Positions 46,261 through 58,378 of a stretch of DNA of 64,000 nt are shown here, in pieces. This DNA is from Phoma sp. XZ068 (taxonomy: Eukaryota; Ascomycota; Dothideomycetes; Pleosporales; Didymellaceae). Every line of letters begins with the position of its first letter. The first letter of the stretch is position 1. The stretch covers positions 806,001 through 870,000 of the forward strand of contig RBKR01000002.1 in the NCBI GenBank assembly GCA_004835665.1, given 5' to 3'. The translations under genes and the position numbers were made by a program. A model generated the notes under the pieces. That model was not told the origin of the DNA and did no database searches. It saw only the letters and a program-made list of their open reading frames with translations.

Positions 46261-49058
46261 GCACCTGCTTTTGACCTCACCAACCGTTGCACCTCGCTGG
46301 CCCAGCCAGCAGGACCACCGCACCTGCCCTCCCTATCTGCTACCTTGCACCTATTGCATAGTCATATCGTCGTATCCAGCAATGCTTCCCCTTTCTTGGT
46401 CCCGAGCCAATCTCCTGGAACGGTGCACTTGCTTTTTGCACCCCGGTCTGCGTCTTGGGTCGCATCTGCCGAACGGCATCGTGTGCTCCAACCGTTTCTC
46501 ATTTCCGCTCTGCTGTTTACAACCAGATTCCCGACATTGCGATCCACACTTTTTTCTCCCAAAGGGCCAGACACCCTCTCAAGCACGCGTGGCTGATCTG
46601 CACCAGCGCCACAGCGCTGTAACACTACCCTTTAAACGCCCACGTCTGTGATTGGCCGCGCCACCTTGGCTGTCGTGAACGAGACCTTCTCTAGGGCTTG
46701 CACCAAATCCTCTCCTGCGTCTTGCCTGCATCTATGGCGAGCAGAAGAGCATAGTTCTACGCACCAGGCTTGCAGAAAAATGTAAACCTACAGTAAACAC
46801 CCTTCTGCGCGCTCAACAATTTGCAGGACCGGGTTGGTGGAAACCGTTGGATCCAAGTGCAAACCAGGACCATGTGCCTTGATGATGCATCACTAAACTT
46901 TCAGCCCCCAGCAAGACGTGCGCTTTGTATGGCCATGTTGCAACGCTACCCATTGTCTTCCACCGTGCATCGCGCACTATAGTAAGCACTCCCTGCCTGA
47001 ACCAAAGGACGTGTTGGCAAAGGAGTAAGCTACCTGCATGCCAATCACGATCCTTCGCAGCCAAGTTTTCCAGGAAACGGGAACGCCGCAGCACATGGAT
47101 TTCAGTCCTTCGTTCCTGTCGATCATGGCGTTCTAGCTGAACGAATCAAACCATGTGCTGGCTTTATAACAACAAAGTCATCTTCAAAGACCGCATCGCT
47201 TCATCCGAGCAGCTGAACCATTCCCCACACTTGGCGGTTGTCGCTACCGCCCCCACGGCCGCCCTACTTTTCATCGGACTCGCCGGAGGCCCACAACCTT
47301 CTCAAGCTGAATGGCTAAAGTCCATAACAATGAAATCACTCGCTGACCCAGAACACAAGGCGTGCAGAGGACTCTTCAGGCCAAGCGCCCGGCGAAACAT
47401 CCCCACAACGTCTTCGCATCATGTTCGACTCGGCAGGACCGGTGAGGCTGACGTATTATCGCCACGTGATATCGAAACAACATCAAACCACCGTTCAATT
47501 CGGTAGTCAACGCCAGCTAGTAGCCACATGTTATTGCGCAGCTAATATCGTGTGGGCGTATCAAGATTTGACTTTGGTTCTTCAGCGGTCCAGACAAAGT
47601 CCACTCCATTCAATCTTCTCCTACACTTTAATGCCGGTCGCTCGACTGTCAAATGGGTTTGCAACGTCTGGAAAGTCCACGTTGTCAACACTACCGGCGG
47701 GACCGATGACACTACCGTCAGCCTGCCTAGCTTGATACTATAAAAACATAGTGGTGCTTACTGACAGGACTATGGCTTCATTCCATAGCAGCACGCTCCC
47801 AGAATGGATCACCTGATTGCTGAGTGAAGTATATCTCACAACACCCTCTCGGCTGAGCTTGCTTTTCTGGATGTGCCACATGTTTTATCGTTCCGTGTCT
47901 CAGCTCCGTTCGATAGAATCACCACGCTACACTGCCCAGACTTCGAACACTGTTGCCCATTCCTTGTCTAGTCAGTATATGCCGCGCGTCTTCAGCATGA
48001 TTCTCTTGTGTATCTGTTGTAGTTCAACACATTAGGAAAACTGACTCCTTCTCACACGCTATGGTAAGATGTCTTCTGGGAGAGCTGATACATGCTTGTA
48101 AGGGTATATCAAGACTCTCGCTGAGCCTTGAGCCCGAGCTTCCAGTGTAACGGTGTACCTTCATGCGTGTAGGCTTCTGGTATACACTGGAACGTAACGC
48201 ACTGGAACTGCATATACCCATCGATCAACTGGCCCTTGACTCTCCACTGCATCCTAGATATGCAGCTAAGGTGTGTCATACAACACTTTTGCCTCCCAAC
48301 GAGGAGCAAGAGTGTGTGCATAAACTGGTGAGCATTTCATGGAGACGCACCGAATCCAGTTCCGCACTTGACGGAGCTTCTAAATATATGTAATTCGAGC
48401 CCATGCACCATGGATAGGGAAAGCGAGGTTACAACGCCCTGCAATCTGTCATAGAATATGGCAGCCACCGAGTATGGTGAACCGAATTCGTTTATCAAGA
48501 GCGCGAGGGCTTGAAATTATGACCGCGATGTGGTAATTGGTAGGTACGCGGAGTGTCTGGGCGCGACAAAGAGACTGTCAAACTAAGGATAGCATCATAG
48601 CCGTAGCCACGAAAGCCATCAAGGGACTCGGAGACTCGCATGGGTATCCTTTTGGACATGATACGTTGCTTAAACGAATATTCTTCACTTTGAGTTAGCC
48701 GCGAGCGAAAGGTGAAGAATACAATCTAACTGTTGTTGGGTGGAAAGAGCAGTTGAGACTTCATTCAACCTCTGCTTCGTCTGTACGATCTGGTAAATGA
48801 CGAGTACAATTGTGAACATTGCACTGCTTTGGCAAACCCACACCCAACTCATTCGGTTGACTGCCAACGATCGGGACTTGACTCTATTTCCAACCAACGC
48901 AAACGGCTTGCAATGGAGAGAAGAGATGGCTGGCTTCCTCAAATGGCACATACATTGTCCAAACGATCCTGAAAACTGCAATCCAAAAGATACATTGCTG
49001 TAGCTGAGCAAAAATAAATTGAGTAGATTTGAAGACCCCGAGCGAAAATTCTTTCATC

Positions 49059-50864
49059 TCAAGCCTTTTCATACAGGACCTTTTGCTCGGTCTTATCATA
49101 GCCCTCTTTGTAGGCCCTCCTCAACTCGCGCCTCTCCCTCTTCCACTCCCGCTTCGCATCTAGCCTCTCCCGCTTCAACACCCGCCTCCTGCTCTTGTAC
49201 TCACTCGTGATCTCTTTCCACTCCTTTCCTTTCTTCGCCTTGCCCTTGCCCTTTCCTTTTCCCTCGTCCCTCTCTCTAAGTTCTCTCTTCTTCTCCCGAT
49301 ATTCTCGAGTCAACTCCCTTCGCTTATCCCTCAAAGCATTTCTCTCCACCCTCCTCGCTGCCTTGCGCGCGAACTTGACCTCATTGATTTCCTTCTGGCG
49401 CGCAGCTTTTGTGATGGCGAGATCTTTCTCGTGCTCAATCTCTTCGCGGCTCTTTTTCCCCTTCGAGGCTGCCAGCTCGGCGGTCTTATTGATGGACTCG
49501 ATGCGCTTCAGGAAGATGGTTTGGGCGCGATCGTGGTCGTCATCGTGGTCGTCATCGTGGTCGTCATCGTGGTCGTCGTCGTCGCTATCTGACGAGGAAG
49601 ATGACGAGTCTGACGAGTCCGAGGAGATCGAGGAAGCATCGTCATCATCGTAATCGCCGGCCTTGTGTTTTCCCAGAGTTTTCTCGGATGGCTTCTCGGA
49701 CGCAGCTTCAGGTACTTTCTCGGGTGGGTAGGTATCGACCTTGCGATCGTTGTTCAGTACGCCCGTCTCCTGACTTGCGACTGCTGTCGGTCCTTGATAA
49801 GATGGAGGCTCATCGTAATGTGGTGGTTCACTCCTGTCCGCATTACTGGGTCCTGCCGCGGAAGTGCTCTGAGTTCCGACTGCCCCTCCACTGTACGCAG
49901 CAGCCCAAGCTCCGGTTCCTCTTCCAAGTTGATGACCCATCGCGCCTGCTTGCCTGCCAATCTGCTCACCCATCGCGCCTGCTTGCCTGCCAATCTGCTC
50001 GCCCATTGCTCCTGCTTGTCTACCGACTTGTTCGCCCCAGCTGCCCATCCTACGTCCAAACTCTTCGCCCATTCGTCCCAAATTTTGCCCAAACGCTGCC
50101 CAGTCTTGTGAAGAGCCGGATCTAGAACCAGCCGAGCGACAGTTTCGTCCACCTCGACCGCGTCCAAATGGACCGCGTCCTGGTCCACCGAATGGACCCC
50201 TTCCAGGGCGACCAAAAGGACCATTACCAGGTGCACCAAATGGACCATGTCCTGGGGGGCCGAAAGGTGTCCAAGGACCTCCACGGTGAGCACGCCTGCC
50301 ACCAAAGCCATAATGTTGCGAGTGGCCGTGGTTGCCTGATCGTGTTTCGGCTTCAGGAATTGAATGTGGAGGATCTTCTGAACCTGCAGCACCTGTAGCA
50401 CCTCTGTCTGTAGAAGAGGGTGCATGGAATTCTCCTACTCGACCAACGGGGATGCTCTGGCTATTCGCAACATGTTGAATAGGGACATGTCCCTCGTAAG
50501 CCGGAGCTTCCTCATGCTCATGCTCTTCCTCTGCTTGGGCTGCTTCACCTCTCACACGGTACTCCCATACCTCGGGGTCGTCAGGGCCTTCACCTGCGCT
50601 GACGCGATGAGCCTCAATTTGGCTGGCGTCCAGGGAGGTAGCAGCATTACTTGCATCCCTTAAAGCAAAGTCGTATGAGGGTGGCAGGTCTTCATATTGT
50701 GGTCCCCCAGGGCTGTGAATAGGTGTTGGCTCAAACTCAGTCTCCGAGTCGTCGGGGATTGAGGTTGAACGGGGGGTGTAAGGCGGGTTGGGTGGCGACG
50801 TGGTTACCAGTGGGGCAGCTGCGGGCTGGGGTTTGTCTGCCATTCTAAACACAGCACTATGCAA
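49059..50864 (-). CDS. Low-complexity PPxY-motif protein (about 600 aa)
   Basis: A single intronless frame from ATG at 50864; a second ATG at 50843 (MADKPQP) is an equally good start. In order: a Pro/Ser/Glu-rich head with PPSYDF; a Gly/Pro/Phe-rich repeat (GPFG with G-x-PG spacers); three 11-residue repeats of GEQIGRQAGAM type encoded by 33-bp tandem units at about 49931-50040; EPPHYDE and EPPSYQG; an acidic Ser/Asp tract with DDDH repeats encoded by a 12-bp tandem repeat at 49531-49578; and a long Lys/Arg/Glu-rich helical tail that may form a coiled coil. Three PPxY motifs are ligands for WW domains such as those of Rsp5/Nedd4 ubiquitin ligases, so an adaptor role is possible. No enzyme domain. 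Confidence 0.7.
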   Translation of the reverse strand: MHSAVFRMADKPQPAAAPLVTTSPPNPPYTPRSTSIPDDSETEFEPTPIHSPGGPQYEDLPPSYDFALRDASNAATSLDASQIEAHRVSAGEGPDDPEVWEYRVRGEAAQAEEEHEHEEAPAYEGHVPIQHVANSQSIPVGRVGEFHAPSSTDRGATGAAGSEDPPHSIPEAETRSGNHGHSQHYGFGGRRAHRGGPWTPFGPPGHGPFGAPGNGPFGRPGRGPFGGPGRGPFGRGRGGRNCRSAGSRSGSSQDWAAFGQNLGRMGEEFGRRMGSWGEQVGRQAGAMGEQIGRQAGAMGEQIGRQAGAMGHQLGRGTGAWAAAYSGGAVGTQSTSAAGPSNADRSEPPHYDEPPSYQGPTAVASQETGVLNNDRKVDTYPPEKVPEAASEKPSEKTLGKHKAGDYDDDDASSISSDSSDSSSSSSDSDDDDHDDDHDDDHDDDHDRAQTIFLKRIESINKTAELAASKGKKSREEIEHEKDLAITKAARQKEINEVKFARKAARRVERNALRDKRRELTREYREKKRELRERDEGKGKGKGKAKKGKEWKEITSEYKSRRRVLKRERLDAKREWKRERRELRRAYKEGYDKTEQKVLYEKA

Positions 50865-51554
50865 TTATTGAAATTGAGGTTTTGTATCAAGTCGGCCAGT
50901 ATGCTAAGCCAAGAGATATGTGCTGGTTTAAAACCAAAGTGGAGCGCTCCACTCCCCGCAATGATGCTGAGGCGCAGCTCCAGGGCTGAGTTCGTTTCGC
51001 TGTTGCCTGGTAGCCTTGAGAACGCCACCCAATCGCGACTTCTGCGCCACGCGTCCATCCATCGCACAATCCACCAAAGTAGGTAATAGGTAAGTAAGAG
51101 GGTAAGATAGCTGTCGCAAGGCTTACCTTTGTGAATCTTGTTCACGCTGCGTACGGCGGAATTGCCTGAGGCGCGGGGTAGCGCCATACTCTCCGACTTC
51201 AATATATCAGGCCGTCTTCAGGCATTCAGATTCACATGCTCACTTCACACGAACGGTGGCCTGATCAATTCACGGCATTGCGCAGCTCGTATCACATCGA
51301 TCACGTGACTTTTGCTGTGCCATCTTGGTACTCCGCTGTAAGCCTCACTCAGATTCCGGACATCTTCTAAGCGCCTAATCTTTATGCAATCAGATAATAT
51401 TCTCGACAATACGTTTGCTCCTTCTAGTAGGCTACAATTGATCGGAGAGCCTGCTTGATTCTCTGAATTCCTGCTGGAAATTGTTCGCGTGTAAAACAAC
51501 AATACCTATCCTTAGCACAACAGTTTTTTATACCAATTCCTGGACTACTGGACT
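50865..51554. other. Divergent promoter region
   Basis: Intergenic between the PPxY-protein gene and the monooxygenase gene. Short frames only; nothing supported. Confidence 0.5.
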
Positions 51555-53276
51555 ATGGCTACGGAGCGGTCAACAGTGGCGGTGATAGGGCTTGGTCCTG
51601 CCGGTCTTGTAGCAGTCAAGAATCTGCTTGAAGAAGGGTTCGCTGTCACAGGTTTCGATAGAAATTCGTATGTGGGCGGTCTGTGGCAGTACACCGAAGA
51701 AGACAAGACTTCAGTACTCGAGACCACCGTGGTGAACATTTCGAGGGAAAGGGTAGGTAATTCAATGCCCAAGCTGCGGTGTTAGACTGACAGAAGATCA
51801 GGGTTGCTTCTGTGATTATCCGTACCCTGAAGGTTAGAACATGTTCCGATGTTCATACAGTGAAGGGAGGGCAACAGCTGACTCTTATAGATTGGTCCTC
51901 TTATCCTACGGCGGCCGAAGTGCAAAAGTATCTGGTCGCATATACAGAGTATTTCCAGCTATGGCCGAATCTTCGCCTGAAAACCTCTGTACGACTGATT
52001 AAATTTGACGACAATCGCCAGCAGTGGGCTATCGAACTTGATGATAAAGTCGTGCAGTACTTTGACAGGGTAGTGATCGCTATTGGCGGATTGACCAGTC
52101 TGCCCAACGTGCCTACCATTGAAGGGTTGGAGAAGTTCAAGGGAACAACGTTGCACTCGAGAGCCTTCAAGAAGCCTGAACAGTTTATAGGAAAGAGAAT
52201 TATGGTGGTTGGATTCGGAAACACAGCAGCAGATACCGCGACTGCGCTCGCAAACGTAGCAGGGAAGGTCTACATCGCTCATAGGAACGGAGCACGTATT
52301 GTGAGTCCATGGCGGCACGATGTATGGAGGACAATACTGACAATGGGATCAGCTACCTCGAAAAGTCGGTGGCAGACCTATTGACCATACCCTGAGTCTC
52401 CGTTTGTTCACCATACAGAGTTGGATTATAAGCACCTTCCCGCTCACTGGGGCCAGAATGTTTGATAAGTTTGTAAAAAGTTTGCAAGACAAAAGCTTCA
52501 AGCTGCGCCCTGAGTGGGGCTTCGAGCCTGCTCAGGTGACGCCTATCGTCTCGAGCCTTCTGGTTGATTACCTTGAGTGCGGACTCATCGAGTCAGTCAA
52601 AGGTATCAAGCGTGTCGTCGACGGTGGTAAGGTTGAGCTCGATGATGGCAAGATACTCGACATCGACGTTCTGGTATGGTGCACCGGCTACAAAGCGGAT
52701 TTTAGCATGCTCGAGCCTCGGTTTGATCCTACCAGTCGCTCTTCATCAGCGTGTTCCAATGCAAGGGGATTGAACGGTAAGTCGGTTGCACGCCTGTACC
52801 ATAACGTCTTTTCCCTTGAGAAGCCAGATAGCCTCGCATTCCTGGGGAATGTGCATTTCACGCTTTCAGGATTCCAAATCTTTGATATGGCGAGTATGGC
52901 AATTGCGCAGGTCTGGAAAGGTGCATCGACGCTTCCGTTGCCCTCTGTGATGGAGAGGGCTGTAAATGAGCATCATGCCTGGGTGGCTGAGCAGGCGAGC
53001 TGTCGCTCTAATGTTTCGGCTGGCATGGTAGACGGTGGAGATTGGCTACGTGCAATGGATGATTTGGCCGGTACCGGAGTGAATGAACACCTGGGCTATG
53101 GTTGGAAAGGGTGGTGGTTCTGGCTCAGCAACATGAAGATGTGCAACTTGCTGATGGGCGGAATTTGGAGCCCACATATCCACCGCTACTTTGACGGTAA
53201 GAGGAGGAAATGGGACGGTGCCAGAGATGCCATCGAAAGAGTCAATACTGCGGCGACAAAGAGCAAAAACAACTGA
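51555..53276 (+). CDS. Flavin-containing monooxygenase (FMO family)
   Basis: Four exons, 51555-51752, 51802-51832 (31 nt), 51891-52300 and 52353-53276, give 520 aa. Introns of 49, 58 and 52 nt have GACTGAC/GCTGAC-type branch sites and keep frame. The FAD-binding GxGxxG is at residues 12-17 (GLGPAG), the FMO-type signature FKGTTLHSRAFKKP follows the first domain, and the NADPH-binding GxGxxA-like motif reads VVGFGNTAAD. The C-terminal half carries the family's second flavin contact (LVWCTGYKAD). Such enzymes oxygenate soft nucleophiles (N or S) or act as Baeyer-Villiger enzymes, and in fungi often serve secondary metabolism. No biosynthetic partner genes lie beside it, so the substrate is open. 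Confidence 0.88.
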
Positions 53277-53754
53277 GCGCACAGTCAAGTGGATATAGTC
53301 TTGTACAGTCGTGGACTGTGCAAGGAGGTTCTGTTTTTGGCTTGTATGGCTTCTTTAGATGTGTATAGGAACAATGACGTCGTTATCAGGTCATCATACT
53401 TTTGCAGCCATACCCACGAAGGAGTGCCTTTCCCAGTAGGCTGCATTCTGTAGTCGAGAATAAGAACAGATTCAAGTCAAGGATACAGATAGGTCATGTA
53501 GTATACAAAACATGCCAGTGTTGTTGTGTGGTGGTGAAAGTACATGTCAACGGTGATCCCGATGCTCGACCAATCGGGTGGGTACCACGGCAGCATGGGA
53601 AGTCGCGAGATTGAGCTCGAACTTTCTTTCACAACACGGCTTCCAAGTACTGAAATACACGCGTTCGCTGGCCGCTGACAGTAGCACACTCGATACTGAC
53701 GACACACAGCTCGTATACACCAATTGACCTCCCCTCACTGTACACAACCATACC
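53277..53754. other. Intergenic region
   Basis: Between two genes on the same strand; no supported features. Confidence 0.5.
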
Positions 53755-54548
53755 ATGGCGGCTCGGCTGCACGGCTCGTGCAGCTGCGGACGGTTTCGTC
53801 ATACCGTCGACCTGCCCTCACAACACGCTGGACAAGCTGAATTGCGGTACGATAACTCTTCTGCATCGCGTACGTCTCTGCTGCGCCTTGGTGGGAGCGT
53901 TTTGGCATAACGTCATAGCTCCACCCATGCACGGAACGAGAAGCTAACAGCGCGACAGGCCAACACTTCGCCAGCCCACTTACCCTCTGGCTGCGCGTGC
54001 CACTACCCTGGTACACCTCGGCGACGTTCGCGCAGTTTCCTGACGAGACGCACTCGAGCATCCAGCGTACCTTTATATCGCCCTACACGCCGGCCACGGC
54101 CAACAAGTTCTGCGGATACTGCGGCACCCAACTGTCATCGTGGAACGAGCGCACGCGCGATGAAGCCGGGCACATTTGCCTGCCGGTCGGCAGCCTGCTG
54201 GACGAGGACCAGGAACTACTGAGCACGCTGGGCTTCTTTGGCGACAGCAGCGATGAGGAGACCAGCCTTGCCGGACCTTCGCGGACAAATCCTTCCCGAC
54301 CAGTTGCACGGTCTGAGCCGCGGGCGCGTGGCGCTCCATGGTTTGAGGAGATTGTGCGCAACACAAGTCTGGGTCGTTTCAAGCACCAGCGTGGAGGACA
54401 CTCAGACAATGGCGTGCAGGTGGAGTGGGAAGTCACCGAGTGGACGGAGGGCGAGGGCGAGGGCGAGGGCGAGAGTGGCAGCGCCACGCCTAGTAAACGG
54501 AAGATTGGCGAGCTCGAGGCTGGAGACACTGAAATGCGGTCTGCTTGA
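53755..54548 (+). CDS. GFA/CENP-V-fold (DUF636-like) zinc protein
   Basis: Two exons, 53755-53869 and 53959-54548 (89-nt intron), give 234 aa. The N-terminus has C-x-C (SCSCG) and the core has FCGYCG, the two metal-binding pairs of the glutathione-dependent formaldehyde-activating fold. The middle Cys pair that usually follows the first beta strands is absent; DNSSASRQHFASPLTLWLRV stands there, which matches my memory of a conserved fungal subfamily. The C-terminal about 90 residues are acidic and low in complexity (EGEGEGEGES). Enzymatic activity is doubtful. Its function is not known. Confidence 0.75.
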
Positions 54549-55726
54549 GGCCTGGAGTGACCATTCTCATGTGTCAATGCTACAGTATAACGGAAAGCTC
54601 ACGCTCAATTATGGCCACAACACGCAGGGAACAACAAGGTGACATTGGACAGCCCAGTCGCATGCAACGGCTCGGAGCAACAACGGGCAATTTGGGAGAA
54701 CGTCTGAACGTAGACAACATGACATGTCACTACGCTTTATCCACCTTCTTCTCCGACCAACAGATGATGGAGGCGTAGACACGTCCGCCTTGGTAACCTT
54801 TCGTAGACCAACACGATCCAATAAACAGAAACACTCCGGCATGCTGCCGCAGCCTTCCTGCCCACCATTCCGCTTTCGTGAGAATAAGACCTAAATGGTA
54901 ACGGGTCTAGCGAATCACACACTGCGGAGTTATTGTGTCCACCGACCATGTCTGCGTGGGGGCCTTGCGAGCCGTCCGCCTCGAACCGTCCAACGCCCGG
55001 ACGCCTCTGGACCCTAGCTGGCGGGAGTACGGGAGCCACTCCCCCCGTCGACTCCATCTCAAGCCAGCAGATAACATCACCATTCACAACCCGCCACCGG
55101 CACAGAAATTCGCAGAACATTGTGCTTCGCTCCACGTTGAAACTGGCTCTCGAGATTAGATCATCTGCAGGTAAGATTCCTGCCGCAAGAGCTGCATCAG
55201 CGACGGGCGTAAAAAGAACGTAATTGGACTAGCTTTGCACCTGCCTCGTTCATGCACGGGGGTCCTATCTTGCACACTTGGCACAGTCAACCCGGACGAT
55301 AAGCACAGATGATCAGTCGTGTCTCACCCGCTGCTATGGTGTCTTTCGAGGCGATACTAAGTCTCAAGTAGCCCTGTACATCTGGCGTCAGGCGTGCCTC
55401 ATAACACTTCCGTGCCTTATCTATGGCATCGCTTAGCCAGCCTTCCGATGGCACTATACGCCTTGGACGGCCGTCCGAGCAGTCGGTATTTGTGTGTGAG
55501 GTATTAAGGAGTAGATGCAGGGCGACGAGGAGATTGCTTTTTGCGTTTTAACCGCACCACCGGTATTTGCTTGCCTCTGGTCTGCGTGGAAAGTTCCTTA
55601 AGTGGTTCTTCAACCTTCGATTGATCTGCGATCGAACTTTCATCTTCGACCCAAGCAATTCTTTGGTTGCAATTAAGATTAAATACTGTCACAGCCGAAA
55701 CCTTGCGTCGAGTGGCACTATTGGAA
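54549..55726. other. Intergenic region
   Basis: Contains short frames at 54933-55223 (+) and 55504-55692 (-) with no recognisable features. The latter lies in the presumed permease promoter. CGATAA (GATA motif) at about 55298. Confidence 0.5.
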
Positions 55727-57541
55727 ATGGTTCTTGATAAGGATGAAAAGCCTCGTCTTGAGGCTCATGACGATACCATCGGCGTGGGCGAGGTGATTAA
55801 TGCATCTGGCCACAAGCAGGAGCTGGAACGTCAGTTCAGTCTTTTGTCCATCTGTTCTATCGGCATTACTACTGGTAATGTCTGGGCTGCGCTTGGAGGC
55901 TCGATCGTGAGTGCTCTATTTCTTAACCTTCCACTTGCCTCATACAACTCCTCCACAGTCCTACTGACAAGATAAGGTTATTGCTCTCTACAATGGCGGT
56001 CCACCAGGTGTCATCTATGCCTTTATTGCTGTATCATGCTTTTACTTCATGATTGCCGCGTGTATTGCTGAGATGGCCTCCGCCATCCCTTCATCAGCTG
56101 GTGTATACCATTGGGCCAGCATCACTGGAGGCAAAACCTATGGTCGGGTCCTTGGCTACTTTGCTGGATGGTACGTCCACTGACTGGAAAATCTACTCTC
56201 ATGCCATCTGAGTATGCTCGTACTGACACTCGCAGGTGGAACTTCTTTGGCTGGCTCTTCGGTACTGCCTCCATGACTGCCATCCTGGCCAACCAGATCA
56301 TCAGCATGTACGGCATCTTCCACCCAGATTATGCCTACGAGCGCTGGCACGTCTTCATTGTGTACCTCATCTACACATGGTTGTCTGCCCTCATCGTCAT
56401 GTACGCCAACCGCGCCTTGCCGACCCTGACCAACATCGGCCTCTTCTTGATCCTCGCTGGTTGCTTCATCACCATCATGGTGTGCGCCATCATGCCTTCG
56501 AAGACCGGAAAGGGCTACGCAAGCCACTCATTTGTTTGGAAAGAATGGCAAAACCAGACTGGCTGGAGCAGCGACGGTTTCGTCTTCTGCGCCGGCATGT
56601 TAAACGGCGCATACGCAGTTGGCACCCCGTAAGCTCTCCTCCCTGCGCCTTAGAGGATATAACATACTAACGCTGTCAGTGACTGCGTTTCTCATCTCGC
56701 AGAAGAAGTCCCGAAACCTCGCGTCAACATCCCCAAAGCCATTCTTGCCCAATACGTCGTCGGCTTCCTAACCGCCTTCTTCTACGTGATCACCATTTTC
56801 TACAGCGTCAATGACCTCGACTCGCTCTTCGGCAACCCGTGGCCCTTCCCACTCGCCGAGCTCTACAGACAGTCCACAAACTCTACCGCCGGCTCCCTCG
56901 GGCTGCTGATCGTGATCCACCTCCCGACCTTCTGCACAAACATCGGCACATACATCACTTCGGGCCGCATGCTGTGGACACTCGGCCGCGACAACGCCAC
57001 GCCCTTCAGCTCATGGATTGGCACGGTGCACGCGAAGCAGCAGAACCCCTTCAACGCAACCTTCGTATGCGCTGTCGTCAACTCAGTCCTCGGTGCCATA
57101 TACGTGGGCAACAGTACTGCGTTCGCCGCCTTCGTCGGATCCTTCATCGTCATGTCGAGTTGCTCGTACCTCGCCTTCATCCTGCCCAACATCCTGTCCC
57201 GCCGTGCTCACGTCATCCGCGGCCCGTTCACCATGCCTGCGCCTGTTTTCTACACTGTAGCGAGCGTGGCATGCGGATACATGTTGGTGTGGGTTGTGAT
57301 TTACTGTTTCCCATACGCGGTGCCGTTCAACGCGACGAGCATGAACTACTCGTGTGTTATTGTCGGCGGCCTGACGATATTTCAGGGCATGTGGTACTGG
57401 ATTATCCGCGCGCGTGGGTACCAAGGCCCGCGGGTCATGCTCGAGGAGGTGGAGCGCAGGTTGGCGGGAGGAGAGGCTGTTATTGCGGGCAACGGGAGCA
57501 TCGTGTCTGCGGAGGCTAGAGCGCTCAAGGACGTGCTATAG
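55727..57541 (+). CDS. GABA/amino-acid permease (APC superfamily)
   Basis: Four exons, 55727-55906, 55977-56170, 56236-56628 and 56680-57541, give 542 aa. Introns of 70, 65 and 51 nt; the last has TACTAAC. About 12 membrane helices are visible. Family landmarks are FSLLSICSIGITTGNVWAAL at the first helix, EMASAIPSSAGVYHWAS in helix 3, and EEVPKPRVNIPKAI after helix 6. These are typical of the fungal UGA4-like / choline-GABA branch of the APC family. It should be a plasma-membrane importer of GABA, choline or a related amine. An aminotransferase of GABA type lies about 26 kb away but is not linked as a cluster. Confidence 0.9.
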
Positions 57542-58378
57542 CAGAGAAATAGATGGGTGGCAGGCGTGGAGTATATTGCACTTGATGGAGTAGGCAATGG
57601 GGAGTAAAAGAGTGACGATCTCTACGAAAGTGAATGGTAAAAGTCGTTTCTCTATGCGCAAAGTCCTGTCCTGAAGCACGCCGGATTGTAATCGTCTCGA
57701 ATTCTCACGAGCAGATAGTGCTGCCAGCCTTTAGCTATGTTGCGACAATACCACCAGTTACCACCTTGGTAGCTTTTGCCATAGCTCCTCCGGCTCCAGT
57801 CGCCATTTAATCCGCCAGATATTCCTCCACAGGAGGCTCCGATCTATCCTGCGGCGACGTCAATCGGGAGGTTTTGGCTTGGCCGGGTCCTGGCAAAGTT
57901 TCCTTTGATTTCCCACCTGGAAATGCCAATACCCACATGTTCATCTTATCGCCGTTGAGAACATCGTTTGTTTGGACGATGTTGATGTGGGTACGGTGCT
58001 TGTTGCTGGACTCGTCGTACATAGATCTAAGCCCGTCGGAAGCACTGCGGCTTGCCTGAGTTCCAAGACTGAGACTGCGGAAACTGGACTGATCAGATTT
58101 GGTGTGCTTGTCGTCACACTGATAGCCATCATCCGCTTTAGGTAGGGTACAGTGGTGGGGGTCATAGGTCGGGCCCGAGTCCAAAGGCGTGCTCAACTCG
58201 AGGTGAAGGTAACGAGCGCGAAGGAAAGGCCCCACCCCACAACTTGCAGACCAGTACATTTGTTTGCGTCTTATTAGAGCTAGTCTTTGTCAAGCTTGAT
58301 CTCTCGATGTCTGTCTTTCGCAGCTTGTTTCTTCCTCAACTGACCCTGTTCTCGACTTCTGTTCTGCGCTTGACTAAC
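57542..58378. other. Intergenic region with one doubtful minus-strand ORF
   Basis: A 150-codon minus frame (57807-58259) is open. It is hydrophilic, without domains, and is followed divergently by the gene at 58379. It may encode a small protein, but I list it separately only as doubtful. Confidence 0.45.
57807..58259 (-). CDS. Hypothetical protein (150 aa), doubtful
   Basis: Open frame from ATG at 58259 to a stop at 57807. The sequence is polar, rich in Ser, Asp and Lys, with a slightly more ordered segment (HRTHINIVQTNDVLNGDKMN, then MWVLAFPGG). There are no signal peptide or membrane segments. Its start would be about 120 bp from the start of the divergent neighbour. No family recognised. 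Confidence 0.4.
   Translation of the reverse strand: MYWSASCGVGPFLRARYLHLELSTPLDSGPTYDPHHCTLPKADDGYQCDDKHTKSDQSSFRSLSLGTQASRSASDGLRSMYDESSNKHRTHINIVQTNDVLNGDKMNMWVLAFPGGKSKETLPGPGQAKTSRLTSPQDRSEPPVEEYLAD

Larger units (their letters stand above)
45243..49058. other. Long gene-poor region (3.8 kb) with CT-rich DNA and minisatellites
   Basis: Many plus-strand frames (for example 45434-45832, 45817-46197, 46219-46596, 47153-47506) overlap each other in the CT-rich, stop-poor part, but none shows a domain or a plausible spliced gene. Two tandem repeats are listed separately. It could hold a long untranslated leader or a non-coding RNA; the sequence alone does not show it. Confidence 0.45.

Noticed and set aside
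45434..46596. Overlapping plus-strand frames in the CT-rich region
   Set aside because: Several frames are open at once, as expected in stop-poor CT-rich DNA; none has a domain, and a 25-bp minisatellite runs through them.
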